A DNA stretch of 64,000 bases from Adiantum capillus-veneris (lineage: Eukaryota > Streptophyta > Polypodiopsida > Polypodiales > Pteridaceae), in assembly GCA_014529385.2 (NCBI GenBank), contig CM043958.1:74889169-74953168 (forward strand), given 5' to 3'. Made by a program: the position numbers and the translations under genes. The notes beneath the pieces are model-generated. The model did not search any database, was not told the DNA's origin, and was given only the letters and a program-made list of their open reading frames with translations. Below, one piece after another: positions 33,968-45,003 of the stretch (position 1 is the first letter of the stretch; each line of letters starts with the position of its first letter).

Positions 33968-34691
33968 GAATATCACGATGAAGATGATTTAGCAAAGTAC
34001 TTCCCAAAAACTTTGAAGGATGCAACATTGAAATGTTACTACCATTACCCAACATGTAAGATCATAACTTATAGTAAGCTGAAGAATGCTTTCTTACTCA
34101 CGTATAGTGACAATCATGAGGATGAGGACATCCTTTGCAAATTGGATAAAATCAAACAACATAAGCTATTTTCTAGGATCTATGTGGATAAAATTAAGGA
34201 ATTGACCAAGCAATTAAATGAACCACCATCCAAAAGATGCATGCATGCATGAGTTTTGAGTGGTTTTAGGAGCAAGAGATTAAGAGAGCAGGAGGTACCA
34301 ACACCAGTTCAAAAGTTTAATAATCTAGTGCAAAGAGCTCTAAATTTAGAGCATCAAGCTAAGAAAGAGAATGGTCGCAAGGGGAAGGAGAGTTCTAGGT
34401 CCAGTGAATCATCTACTAAAGGAATGACAAAAATTGGCTTTAGATCTTTGGATTGTGATTGAGAGGACACATCCAAAGGTAGAAAAGGGAGCTTGGACTA
34501 AAATGATTGAGGTGCTATCTAAACAGATATTTGAGATTTCAAAGACTAGACCTTCAGTCAAAAAAGTGGAGACCTACTGCACAAAATTCAAGTCAAAGGA
34601 GCATAGGGCAAATGAATGCTTCCAATGTACTTACTGGAAAGCTTTTGGACACCTATGGAAAAATGAAAAAAATCAAGATACATCATTTTAA
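33968..34691 (+). pseudogene. gag of another Ty3/gypsy element
   Basis: Reads EYHDEDDLAKYFPKTLKDATLKCYYHYPTCKII, KLKNAFLLTYSD, YVDKIKELTKQLNEPP, then after a TGA at 34250-34252 GFRSKRLREQE and ALNLEHQAKKE. This is a retrotransposon gag core (canonical FPxxLxxxAxxWY, then F-x-x-x-F). A frameshift leads to YCTKFKSKEHRANEC and CTYWKAFGH near 34573-34650, a degenerate zinc-knuckle pair lacking one Cys. Gag debris resumes after the candidate small LTR element at 34873-36139. Confidence 0.65.
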
Positions 34692-35383
34692 GGAAGAAAA
34701 ATATGTTTCCATGATAGATTTGAAAAATCTAGAGCCATTCAAGCAAGAGAGGCTACCTAAGAATATGGAAAATGGAGGTAGGACCAGGAAAATGTGTGGA
34801 AGAGGATGCTATAAACTTTTTTTGGTAGAGGTGTACGGGTGGAGCCTTCCTTACTAGGCATAACTTCAACCATGTTGGGATGTGGCCTTTTGTAGCATCA
34901 CTTGTGTATGTGTGTGTGGAACACACTCCTTGAGAGAAATCCATTGGTTGTTCACCTCATCTAATTGGATTCCGTACATGCATGTAATTGTTTGATTGCA
35001 TTTGCAAGATCAGCTTTTTGGAGTCTGTAGATTGAGGATCACAAAGCTGAAGTGTTTGTGTGTGACCAATATTAAGTGTGTGTCGAGTGGATTACAAAAC
35101 GGTTTTTTGTGTATCGAGTGGAGCCACTCCTAAAAAGGGTGAAAGGGAAAGGTAGTTTTGTGTTTTTGTGAATCTAAAAGTCAAGGCTCAATGCGCTCAA
35201 ACCTCCACTATTATCCCCACATGCTCGTCATTAACCGTCTACAATCCATGCACCTCCACTCGTGCTCTCTATCAAATATCCCAGCTCGGCCTCAGAGCAT
35301 CACAAGCTTACCACTCACCACAGGCTACCATAAAATTGCTACAATTACAAACACACAAAAAAAAAATTAAATTGCACACACTA

Positions 35384-35640
35384 TGGTAGAACAAATCATC
35401 TTTCAAAGGATTTCTATGAATTCAAGCCTTGCGGAATTTGTGGCAAGGACAGCCATGCTACAAAGTATTGCAAATTCAAAGATAAAGCTTCACATGCTAC
35501 CAACCACAAAGAGCATCTCAAAGATAAAGAAAAAGGCAAAATCAACCTCGCAGCCGATAAGTTTGATTACGAGGGCGACAATAATGCTGGCCTGGTATAT
35601 GATGATATACTATGAGAATTCTCTCTTATGTACCTTACCC
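35384..35640 (+). pseudogene. gag zinc-knuckle fragment (copia-like)
   Basis: One frame reads KDFYEFKPCGICGKDSHATKYCKFKDKASH, with CX2CX4HX4C at 35430-35471, then a Lys-rich stretch. No protease, integrase or reverse transcriptase follows before the second LTR-like start at 35790, so this is a deletion derivative or a non-autonomous element keeping only the RNA-binding part. Confidence 0.5.
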
Positions 35641-36022
35641 TTTGTGTATGCAAAAAGGAGATCATGTGCACCTCCGCCTATTTTTGTTCAAGGGGAGGCT
35701 TGTGCTTTGTATGACTCACCCTATTATGTTTTGAGGGGAGGATAATCTTGTGTGAGTGATATGAAACCAAAATCCACATAGGGGAGTATTGTTGGGATGC
35801 AGGCTTTTGTTGCATATCTTGTGTAAACAACCTCTTTACCTAGAAAAGTGATGTGTCAATAACCCATGTGAAGAACCTCTTACAATCCATGTGTGAAGCA
35901 TACCTACTTGTGTTTGTGCATAAGCAGCCACATATATGCTTCATGTGTCAAAAGGTTACTTCTTTGTATATGCCTATACAAAGGCATATTATGCTCAATA
36001 AAACTAAGTCTATCATTTTGAA

Positions 36023-36118
36023 ACTATACTCTACTGTATTGTGTGCCCAATCGAACTATACTCTACTATATTGTGTGCCCAATCAAACTATACTCTACTG
36101 TATTGTGTGCCCAATCAA
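36023..36118 (+). repeat. 32-bp tandem repeat, three copies
   Basis: Units start at 36023, 36055 and 36087 (ACTATACTCTACTGTATTGT...), exactly 32 bp apart, with one or two changes each. Lies in the presumed 3' LTR of the small element. Confidence 0.93.
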
Positions 36119-36144
36119 ACCCTAAGCTAACTCTACTCTAACCA

Positions 36145-36460
36145 TGATTATGTTGTGAATGACACACTAACCTATCCACCATGACCTACAAACCACTATA
36201 CTTATCAAAAGTATGGAAAATTTGTAGTGCAATGCACAAATAATCCAAAAGCTCAAGTAGCCAAGGGAAAGGTTGTATATCCAATCCTAGTGTGTGTGAT
36301 CACTAGGAGTGCTAAATTTGTCATCAAATAATTAGTAGATAAGCCATCCAATCAAAGGAAAGCAAAGTTAAGAAATTTAGAAGTGGGAGAAATAGAGAGC
36401 TATCTTGAATGCCAAGGGAAAGCTCAAAGAAGTGGATAAGTCGCACGATCATAGGATACT
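36145..36460 (+). pseudogene. gypsy gag continuation fragment
   Basis: The phrase KYGKFVVQCTNNPKAQVAKGKVVYPILV followed by ITRSAKF resembles the end of a gypsy gag (zinc knuckle remnant with His changed to Lys, then the spacer before protease). It is plausibly the other half of the gag at 33968-34691, split by the small LTR element. Very decayed. Confidence 0.4.
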
Positions 36461-39050
36461 CATAGCTTAGATCACTCACGATCTGGAGAAGAGGTGCTAG
36501 CAATTGTAGCATAGATCACAACCCACCGACATAATGTTAATCCGGTGGATCAAAACCCTAGTGCATGGAGGCGTGGATGTACCAAATGCAATGGATTGAG
36601 GACTCTAATGGGAGAGTAGGAGTTAGTGATTAGAGAAGAGGGAATGCAAGAAGAGATGGGAAGCTCTTCACACACACACACCTTGATCCATCACTCAAGT
36701 CTCACAAGCTCAAGGAAATGATGCTAATCTCTCACTAATGACTAACATTTACACAAAAAATCATGCACACACAAGCATATGGAAGCCAAGATTAGAGAAA
36801 TGCAATGCCATTGCCTCAACACACACTCTCTAATCGCGAGCACACATGAAGAAAGTGCAAAACACATGAGGAAATTATCAAGAGGAGAGAATGATTAGAT
36901 GAAATTAGAGACTAATAATCACAAATCTAAGCTTCACAACACATAGAGACATGGGAGAGAAGCATAGAGAGACAAATAGCTTTGCATTATCAATCCAATG
37001 CTAGCTACAATGTGGGAGAGGAGGTCCATCTCCATAGCCCCTCTCTTCTCTACTCTCCACCCTAGCTCTCAAAATAATGAGCTTCACATTGTAGCCTTTG
37101 ACATGTATACCTAGGGTTTTTTAAGAAGTGGTCGAGGCCGCCCAAATGTGCATAAAAGTCCTAGGCTCACAAATATAAGCTATAACTTTCATAGAGCCCG
37201 TATATCCAAGAAAAATATGTATACACATGTGTGCATACATCAATGGAAGCACAATGTATGGCATTGATGCTCGCCCGTCAACATTGCCCCCTTCCAAAGC
37301 TTTGTCATCCCTGACAAAGCCATGTCGAGGTAGACGTTCGAGGAAGGATGTACCTACAAAAGACAACTGTTGATGAGGTAGCAAGCTAGATTATATGGCA
37401 ATAAATCATGAGGGGAGTGTAAAGCACACATGGAAATGAGTAAATGTAAAGAATTATGAAATGCTACACTACCATTAAGGACAAATAAATTGTACTTTGC
37501 TGAAATTAATCAATCAAGAGTTTTGGGCTTATGGATGATTCTATCGATTAGTTATCTATGACTAAGGTTAAAACAACTACTCTAGTACTAGCTAAGTCAA
37601 GAATATTATCTAAATGCAAGATTACCTAATTGTACCTTTCTGCTTTGATTAGCCAACTAACTCTCACAACTCCAAACAAAAGCTTGAATTTTTTCACTTT
37701 AAGCTCGATAGAAGTCTTTTTCATGTCATTTTTCTTTCTTTTCCTTTTTTCTTCATTTTTTGTGTTTCACATTGGTTGAAAATCATTTGACATGTGTGCT
37801 TATTTTGTATGCCCGGGGCTTTTTGCTTCTCAAAGTAAAGCGCCTACACTGGGAACCTCTAGGCCTCTAGTACCATACGCAATACACATGAATGAAGTAC
37901 CAAGATCAAGCTAGGATTACTCTTCCAACCTAAGATTTTACATTTATGGAACTTTTATTTTTTTCTTCCATTTCCTTTGTGTTCTCACTAGTGTTTTTTG
38001 TTGTTTGAATGAGCAAGCCTCGCTATGCCCAAAACACTCCTAAGTTCTCAAACATTCAAATAATTTTACCAACTAGGACTAGCAGCCAAGTAAATGACTT
38101 AACATAGAGTCACGGCCTCCTAACCTCAAGGCTCATCTATAAGACCAAACTCTAAGTCAATAAACTAAATCAAAGACCAATTTATACATCTATAATGGCA
38201 GATAACAAAACATAACTAAATGCACTCAATCAAACCATGGAAAACCACAATCAACAAATATAAGTATCCACAAGCATGATTCATGGAAAGTAATACAGCT
38301 GGAGGTATGTGATGCATCTTCTTGATAGTTGTCACAATACTCATGCAACGTTGGAGCTTGATCTATCCATGATGCATGAGCTGAAGTCCATCTATGCTAC
38401 AAAATCATCAACAAAACACTACCACCTAGAAAGGTGCATCAACATAGAAATGAAAGTTTTATTACGTATATGCAAATAAAAAGAAACCCTAACTAAGGTC
38501 TCATACTTGGATGCCTAGAGGGAAAAAACCCAAAGGAAAAAAGTGCCTCTAGTATGTGCACATGTATCGGGTGCACCATAATCAATCTGAACAAATCAAG
38601 GGTCTAGTGCAACTAGGAGAGATAAGAGAACTCTCTCCAAACAATAAAATCTGCAATCTCCTAGATCTCTGTCTAATGGTCATCGGCTGGCTAGCACCTT
38701 GCTCCATGTCAATGCTAAACTCCGTAGCACACGTAATGGGTCTAGGGATAACATCAGCATGTGGATGTGTGGGCAATGAATTATGCGGCTTAGAATCCCT
38801 CAATGGCTGACTCTTGCCTAGCTCTAAGTCAACAACATGGTCAATGGAAATCTCAAATGAGCTATGTTTTGTGTCAACCTGTGGTGTGATAGGTGGTCGG
38901 CTCTTTGGTAGCCAAATCTTTAATGTTCACGATATCTCACTAAATGTAGGTCGAGCTCCCCTCACCTGTGGTCGTGGCTGTCTAGCTGGGCTAACTCTAG
39001 GTTTAGAGCATCTCATAGTAGATGGCCACTATCATCATGAATGTCTTGTA
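36461..39050. other. no gene recognised
   Basis: 2.6 kb, AT-rich in the middle. The only protein-like reading is minus-strand 37384-37121 (FLERLPRHGFVRDDKALEGG, then NVDGRASMPYIVLP), 87 codons that I cannot assign. The last 5 bases (TTGTA) are the left target duplication of the copia element. Confidence 0.4.
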
Positions 39051-39277
39051 TGTTACCATATACATGTGGTAGTGATGTGTGTGAACACACTAGGACCGCA
39101 GGGGCATTTTTTCCCTCTTTAGGAGGTTTTTTCCCCTGAGCATTGTATATACGCCCATCACTCTAGGGCTATCTATCTTTCCATTGCACACTAAGTAACA
39201 CACTCTCTATTGTGTGCCTTGAGCTTCCTTCATCTTCTCCAAGTTGTGTGTGTCTCTCTGCAACCCTAATTCCAACA
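39051..39277 (+). repeat. 5' LTR of the copia element
   Basis: 227 bp, TGTTACCATA...TTCCAACA. Contains TTGTATATACG (TATA-like, about 39143-39153). Aligns with 63653-63880 end to end. Confidence 0.96.
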
Positions 39278-39279
39278 AT

Positions 39280-39294
39280 TGGTATCAGAGCAGG
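39280..39294 (+). promoter_or_regulatory. primer-binding site, tRNA-iMet
   Basis: TGGTATCAGAGCAGG two bases after the LTR, an exact match to the plant initiator-Met primer site used by copia elements. Confidence 0.97.
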
Positions 39295-39510
39295 TTAAGT
39301 CCTCTCGGGCTTCGTCACCAGCTCCACTAGCACACGCCTGCTCACTTTCTCCGATTACAGTGAGGTTTGGCGAGCGTTCGCAGTTCGATAAATATTTCAA
39401 GAGAACTTGTGAGCTCAATCTGCTTAGATTTCTAATTCGAGCTCATTTCGGCCTTCGTTTCCGCTGCAGGCAGGTCTACACAGGCAATTTTGTCATTTTG
39501 TGCAGAATTT

Positions 39511-39674
39511 TTTTCAGTGCCATTTTCTGCATAACAGGTGCCTTATAGTCTTCTACGGTTTGTGCTATATAGCACGTGTTAATCCCACTCCGTTTTCAGT
39601 GCCATTTTCTGCATAACAGGTGCCTTACAGTCTTCTATAGTTTGTGCTATATAGCACGTGTTAATCCCACTCCG
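39511..39674 (+). repeat. 82-bp tandem duplication in the copia leader
   Basis: Two copies (39511 and 39593) of TTTTCAGTGCCATTTTCTGC..., differing at about three positions. Each contains the perfect 14-bp palindrome GTGCTATATAGCAC. Lies between the primer site and the gag start. Confidence 0.93.
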
Positions 39675-39720
39675 TTTCTCTTATTTTTGGGCAGTTTTCA
39701 CATCAGGTGCAGCATTTACC

Positions 39721-40620
39721 ATGGTTGACAACAACACAAATGTCTTCAAGATGTTTGCTACTAAGGACAGGTTTAATGGGGACAATTACCCTATGTGGGC
39801 TTATATGATGCAACGCGTTCTTGTGTCCAAGGGCTCTAGAATATTGTGCAGGGCATTGATGTACGTTCTGGTTCTGAGGATGTAGGCGATGTTGAGGATG
39901 TTGCAAGTCTTGCTGCAAGGATTGTTGCTATTAGAGATGTTTTGCCTACGGCAGAACAAGCTTGTTGGGATGTAAAGGATGCACAGGCTCATGCATTGAT
40001 TGCGTTGTCTGTGAAGTGTACTATTGTTCCTCACATCCGTTCAGCAAAATCTATAAAACAGGCTTGGGATATTTTGGCTGGTCTTTATGCAAGTAGCAAT
40101 GAGGCTAAAATTTCTTTGCTGCCTAAAGAGTTGGAGTCAAAGATTATGCCTGAGGAAGATGATATGGACACTTTCCTTGCTAGTGTCAAGGATATCAATG
40201 AGCAACTTATTCCTACAGGTGAAGTCATTTCAAACAGTTCCCTTGTGCAGACTGTTCTTGATGCCTTACTAGATTCTTATCAGACTTTTGCTAGTACTTG
40301 GAGACTTATGACCCAAGGAAATCCAGAAATTGTCAAGTTTGATGCATTATGCACATTGCTATAGCAAGAGTCACTTTCTAGAAAAAACAGGACTAGACAG
40401 CGTGCAGTTGAACAGGCTTTTATTGCTTCTCAAAGAAAGGGTGGTAACAGCAATGCAACCAGCCACTTCTTATGGTTCTGCTGCGAGTGGCAAAACTTCT
40501 GTTCAAAATGCTTCTGCTGGCAACACTTCGTCTGGCAATTTTGGTGATAAGGGCAAAAAGAAGATGCATTGCCTATTGTAAAGCTAATGATCACTTGATC
40601 AAGTAGTGTCCTAGGTTGAA
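39721..40620 (+). pseudogene. gag of the copia element
   Basis: Starts MVDNNTNVFKMFATKDRFNGDNYPMWAYMMQ, the copia gag start. A frameshift near 39842 moves to the frame 39846-40364 (VEDVASLAARIVAI, AWDILAGLYASSNEAKISLL, EEDDMDTFLASVKDINEQLI). A TAG at 40362 and another frameshift follow. The zinc knuckle at about 40565-40612 (C-x-Y-C-K-A-N-D-H-L-I-K-stop-C) has one extra base before its second Cys and a TAG before its last Cys. Confidence 0.85.
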
Positions 40621-40628
40621 GGCAAAAA

Positions 40629-42131
40629 AGGCTAAGAAGAAAGAGGGTGGTTCCACTGTAAATGCTGGTTCCACTACAAATGCAGCCATGGTTGAGTCTT
40701 CTGTGAAAGGAGACTGTGTTGCTGATGTTGATGCAGAATGGGCTTTTAGTGCAGAGTGCACTTAGAATCCTATTGTCCATGATGCATGCTTGTCAGTTGC
40801 TGCAGATTCACATGTGTGGTATTTCGACAATGGTGCTACAAAGCACATTACCTCACATCGTGAATTGTTCACCTCTCTCGAGTCTATCCCTCATGGGAAT
40901 TTAGTCACTTGTCCTAACAATGCCTCTTATCCAGTTCAAGGAGTTGGAAAGATTGTGCTTACTGCTGCAAACGGCAGTTCCTTCACACTTGTTGATGCAT
41001 TTTATATACCTAGGATCAAGAAGAATCTCTTGTTTGTATCCGCACTTGCTAGACCTGGACTTGTAGTCAAACTTGTTGGACTTGGACTTGTAGTCAAATT
41101 TGTGGATGATAGATGTACAGTTCATGATCTCAGTTTTGGTGATGAAATTGTTGCATTTGGCCTTTTGTGTCGTGGGCTATATAAGCTTACTTTGTATGAC
41201 AAGTGTGGACAAAATTTTGCAAATGATGTTGCAGATTCAAGGGATATTTCAGATGCAAAACTTTGGCATGCACGTTTTGGTCATTTGAATTTTGCCAGTT
41301 TGCTGCATTTGCAGAAATTTGATATGGTTGCTTCTTTGCCGCCTCTTGAAGCACCTGTCAAACATGTTCGTGAAGGCTGTATTTTGGGTAAGATGCAGCA
41401 TTCTAAGTTTCCAAAGGATGGTTTAGTTCATACCACATGCAGGTTGCAGCTTGTGCATAGTGATGTTTGTGGGCCCATGCAAACTCCGTCCTTGGGCAAT
41501 TACCTTTACTTTGTGACTTTCATTGATCATTACTCCAGGCATGTGTGGGTATTTCCGCTTAAAGAGAAGGCCAAAGATTTTATGTTCTTCAAACAATTTA
41601 TGGCTATGGCTGAAAATGTCTCAAAATGTACTATGGGCACCCTACATTCCAATTGATGGGGGGGGTATATGTCTCATGAATTAGTCGCCTTATACAACTC
41701 AGCAAAATGGTGTTGCTGAGAGGAAAAATAGGTCACTTATGGAAATGGCACAATGTATGGTCAAAAGTCAAGCTTTGCCGCATTCTTTTTGGCTTGAGGC
41801 CATCATGTGTGCCACTTATGTACTAAACATGTGTCCTACGAAAGCTTTGCAGTCTATTACTCCATATGAAGCATGGCATGATAGAAACCTTTCTATTGAG
41901 CACATGCGTGTTTTTGGTTGTTTGGCATATGCTTTGGTGCCACAAACACAGCGCAAAAAATTGGATGATAAGACTGTCAAATGTATTTTTGTTGATTATA
42001 GTGCTAAAAGCAAAGGTTACAGGTTGTATCATCCGCAAACAAAATGTATTCTGGTTTCACGGGATGTAGTGTTTGTGGAAGATTCTGTTCAGCCCTTGTT
42101 GTCATGTACTAGAGATAGTAATGTAAGCTAG
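40629..42131 (+). pseudogene. protease and integrase of the copia element
   Basis: The frame from 40790 reads HVWYFDNGATKHITSHRELF: the copia protease site with D-S/T-G-A changed to D-N-G-A. GAG-pre-integrase LWHARFGHLNFASL and CILGKMQHSKF follow, then the integrase core start LVHSDVCGPMQTPSLGNYLYFVTFIDHYSRHVWVF. At about 41650-41700 the second catalytic Asp region is damaged (stop in place of the Asp-bearing codon run) and ~50 bases are missing before QNGVAERKNRSL-like sequence. From 41739 MEMAQCMVKSQALPHSFWLEAI to 42131 is the normal integrase C-terminal part. Confidence 0.88.
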
Positions 42132-42220
42132 CAGGACATTTATGACACTCTGTTTAGCCCTTGCTGTCATGTACTAGAAATAGCAATGTAAGCTTGCAGG
42201 ACATTTATGACACTTTGTTG
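42091..42220 (+). repeat. 65-bp tandem duplication in copia pol
   Basis: AGCCCTTGTTGTCATGTACT at 42091 recurs at 42156 with a few changes. The 65-bp length is not a multiple of three, so it shifts the frame between integrase and reverse transcriptase. Confidence 0.92.
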
Positions 42221-43456
42221 CCTCTTTTCAGTGGTGGAAATACCAATTTAAGTTCCAATGAGGCAAATATACAGCCTATGGTGGTTTCTGAAAATGTTAC
42301 AGATCAGCCTATTACTGATGCAGATGTACATGATGTACTTGTTGAGGAAAGGGCTGAAAATGAGCAAGCTAGAGGTATGCCAAAATGTCTTGTGCACACT
42401 TTGCGTGACAGTAAATTGGATGTACCTTTGTCTAGTCGTACTCGTTCAAGCTCTCGCCATGCATCTTATGCATCAAATTGTTATGCTTTGACTGTGTCTA
42501 GCTTACACGATGTTGAGGAGCCTCTGTCTTTTGATGAAGCACAGAATTCGGAAAATTGGATGGCTGCCATGCAATCAAAATATGATGCACTTATAGAAAA
42601 TGACACATGGACTTTATGTGTTTTGCCTCCTGGCAAAATGGCCATTGGTACGAAGTGGGTTTACAAGTTGAAACGCAAGCCGGATGGTGACATCGATCAC
42701 CATAAGGCTCGACTTGTTGCAAAAGGTTACACAGCAAAAGACATAAATTATGAAGAGACTTTTTCTCCCACTTGTCGTATGACTACTGTGCATTTTCTAT
42801 GTGCATTGGCAGCTCAATTTGGTTGGGATGTACATCAATCAGACATTGTTACTGCTTTCTTGAATGGTGACATATTTGAGGAAGTTTATGTAACGCAGTC
42901 TCGCGGTTTTGTCATAAAAGGACAAGAGGACAAAGTGTGTAGATGTAAAAAGGCTTTGTATGGGTTGAAGCAATCTTTTCGTGCTTGGTATGAGAAAGCT
43001 GACACTCATTTGGTCAAACGAGGCTTTCGTAACAATCCAACAGAAAGCACATTGTATGTAAAGTGTGAGGGTGATGTACTTCTCATTGTGGCTCTTTATG
43101 TCGATGATTTGTTGATCATTGGACCAAATGAGAGACTTATTGCTGAATTTAAGGCTGATTTGAATGCTACTTTCAAGATGAAAGATTTGGGGCTGCTGCA
43201 TCACTACTTGGGTATACAGTTTAAGCAGTGTGATGGTGGTATTGCCTTGTGTCAGAAAAGTTATATAGAGACATTGCTATGTAGGTTTGGACTTCAGGAT
43301 TGCAAACCTATTGCCACTCCCATGGAAACAGGTTTGAAGTTGAGTCTACATGATGCTGTCAATCTTACTGATGTCACTCTTTATCAAACTGTTGTTAGCT
43401 GCCTCATTTATGTATGCAACACGAGGCTGGATATTCAGTTTGTAGTCTCAAGGTGA
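42161..43456 (+). CDS. reverse transcriptase of the copia element
   Basis: A 431-codon frame. After a variable linker it has WMAAMQSKYDALIENDTW, AIGTKWVYKLKRKPDGDIDHHKARLVAKGY (canonical KARLVAKGY), ETFSPTCRMTTV, VHQSDIVTAFLNGDIFEEVYV (canonical DVxTAFLNG), CKKALYGLKQSFRAWY and VALYVDDLLIIG with the YVDD catalytic box at about 43098-43109. KMKDLGLLHHYLGIQF and LCQKSYIETLL follow. The domain is nearly complete; only the last part lies beyond the TGA at 43454. It was part of a gag-pol polyprotein, so the internal ATG is not a true start. Confidence 0.88.
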   Translation: MLSCTRNSNVSLQDIYDTLLPLFSGGNTNLSSNEANIQPMVVSENVTDQPITDADVHDVLVEERAENEQARGMPKCLVHTLRDSKLDVPLSSRTRSSSRHASYASNCYALTVSSLHDVEEPLSFDEAQNSENWMAAMQSKYDALIENDTWTLCVLPPGKMAIGTKWVYKLKRKPDGDIDHHKARLVAKGYTAKDINYEETFSPTCRMTTVHFLCALAAQFGWDVHQSDIVTAFLNGDIFEEVYVTQSRGFVIKGQEDKVCRCKKALYGLKQSFRAWYEKADTHLVKRGFRNNPTESTLYVKCEGDVLLIVALYVDDLLIIGPNERLIAEFKADLNATFKMKDLGLLHHYLGIQFKQCDGGIALCQKSYIETLLCRFGLQDCKPIATPMETGLKLSLHDAVNLTDVTLYQTVVSCLIYVCNTRLDIQFVVSR

Positions 43457-44019
43457 ACAGATTTATGCATAGCCTACGGTCTAAGAATTGGCAGGCTGTC
43501 AAGAGGATTTTCCGCTACCTTAGTGTCACTTTATATCTTGGCTTGTTTTATCCCAAGGGGGGATCATTGCCGCCAGACTTACATGCTTTTTTGGACTCAG
43601 ATTAGGCTGGTTTTTTTGACACACGAGTATCCACAAGTGGTTTTTGTTTCATGCTTGGCAGCTCATGTATATCATGGTTGAGCAAGAAACAACCTACTAT
43701 GGCCACTTCGAGTTGTGAGGCCGAGTACAAGGCAGTCTTCACATCTACGGTTGAGTGTGTATGGCTCAGACGCCTTATGGCTGATTTGGGTGTTGGACAG
43801 GACGCTACCAACACTATCTACACTGACAGTCAGAGCGCATTGGCAGTTGCGAGAAACCCAATTTTTCATGCTCGCACAAAGCACATTGAGCTGCATTACC
43901 ACTATGTCAGGGAGTGGCTCTCAACAGGAGAGATCAACTTGGCTTATGTGCCAACACAGGACAACCTTGCAGATCTTTTCACAAAGGCATTGTCTCATGA
44001 GAAGCTTGAAGCTTTGGGT
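43457..44019 (+). pseudogene. RNase H of the copia element, interrupted by insertion
   Basis: Reads NWQAVKRIFRYLSVTLYLGLFY, HAFLDSD followed by a TAG (catalytic Asp at 43601-43603 retained), STSGFCFMLGSSCISWLSKKQPTMATSSCEAEY, TIYTDSQSALAVARNP, HARTKHIELHYHYVREWL, DNLADLFTKAL, ending SHEKLEALG at the insertion. The frame resumes after the insertion at 63554 for seven codons to a TGA (63575-63577). Confidence 0.9.
44015..44019 (+). repeat. left target duplication of the nested gypsy element
   Basis: TGGGT; the right copy is TGGGC at 63552-63556. The coding frame across the junction indicates TGGGC as the original, with a later C-to-T. Confidence 0.88.
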
Positions 44020-44953
44020 TGTTGGCGGATACGCCGCAATGGATGTCAGTACAACGAGAACTCACCTAACAAGAATTGTCAGCTAAGGATGAAGCTCAAC
44101 CCGCAAGCGCGTGGAAGCAAGAATAGGGTGTCAACCTACGCTCGACCGACTATTGACTACTTCCTACAGAGGTCTCTACCCAATGTCTAAGTTACAGCCT
44201 ATAACAGTGCATAGGAGGAGATTTCCTACAACGCTTCCATGAGCCAAATACCCATTAGACATTCTCAAAACGCTACGAAACTCAAGAGATATCCTATTAA
44301 CACCAATAGGCCACTCTACCTAAGGTCCATGACCCAAAACCCTACCCAAAAACACCTAGTGCAGAATCATGTAGGATGTCTGATAGGTTTTTGCAAGTCG
44401 ATGTTTCTAAAAACTAAGATGCCTAATGTGTAGCTCTACTCGATACGAATGCGTAGATATGCTTAAATGAGAAAACAGACATTGTATGCTTACCGAATCA
44501 CTAGAAATAGCTCGCAGGTCAATCTCGCGAAGCGGCACCGTACACGCACAATGTAGGTGTTGGCGTGTAGCTCTCTCCGAGGGCAACACACTGCACTTCT
44601 TCACACTCAATTTTGACCACCAGTGTGCTTGTAGCGTCAAGATAAACTCTCACTCTCTCTCGTACACAGAATACGATTCTCACAGACACTTCATAACAAT
44701 GAACAAAGGGGATTTTTATTAAGGTCAAAATTTGATATATATGCCTTCCAAATAAAAAACCTCATCTTCCAAAGTAAACTCCTACTCAGTCTAATGGCAA
44801 AAATAATATACAAAATTGGAAACTTCTGCAAGCCCCAAGTATTTACAAATGAAATTACAGGTTTTCTTAATCAGAGAATGACTACATAGGATTTCTTTCT
44901 TTTCTCATTTTGTCAGTCTTCAGTTGAGTGTAGCGGCCAGTCTTCAGCTAACA
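44020..44953 (-). repeat. 3' LTR of the giant element
   Basis: 934 bp. On the minus strand it starts TGTTAGCTGAAG and ends ATCCGCCAACA. Matches 62619-63551 at well over 90% by eye. Carries a half palindrome at 44368-44381. Confidence 0.95.
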
Positions 44954-44964
44954 CCCCCCCTCCT
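44954..44964 (-). promoter_or_regulatory. polypurine tract of the giant element
   Basis: Minus strand AGGAGGGGGGG directly before the 3' LTR. Confidence 0.9.
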
Positions 44965-45003
44965 AGTTCATGCCGTCCCCGACATGACAGTAGAGTTGCT
45001 GCT

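Larger units (their letters stand above)
34873..36139 (+). mobile_element. candidate small copia-like LTR element
   Basis: TGTTGGGATGTGGCCTTTTG at 34873 is repeated with changes at 35790 (TGTTGGGATGCAGGCTTTTG), and a purine tract AGGGGAGTA precedes the second. The pentamer AACCA lies just before 34873 and at 36140-36144, a possible target duplication. The interior carries only a zinc-knuckle fragment. The LTR copies diverge strongly after ~40 bp and the right end lacks the usual CA, so the boundaries are tentative. Confidence 0.4.

Noticed and set aside
35158-35389. Pair of short plus-strand frames rich in Ser/Thr/Leu
   Set aside because: No motif, no conservation and wrong frame for the nearby zinc knuckle; treated as chance.
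40430-40780. 116-codon minus-strand frame
   Set aside because: Antisense shadow of copia gag.
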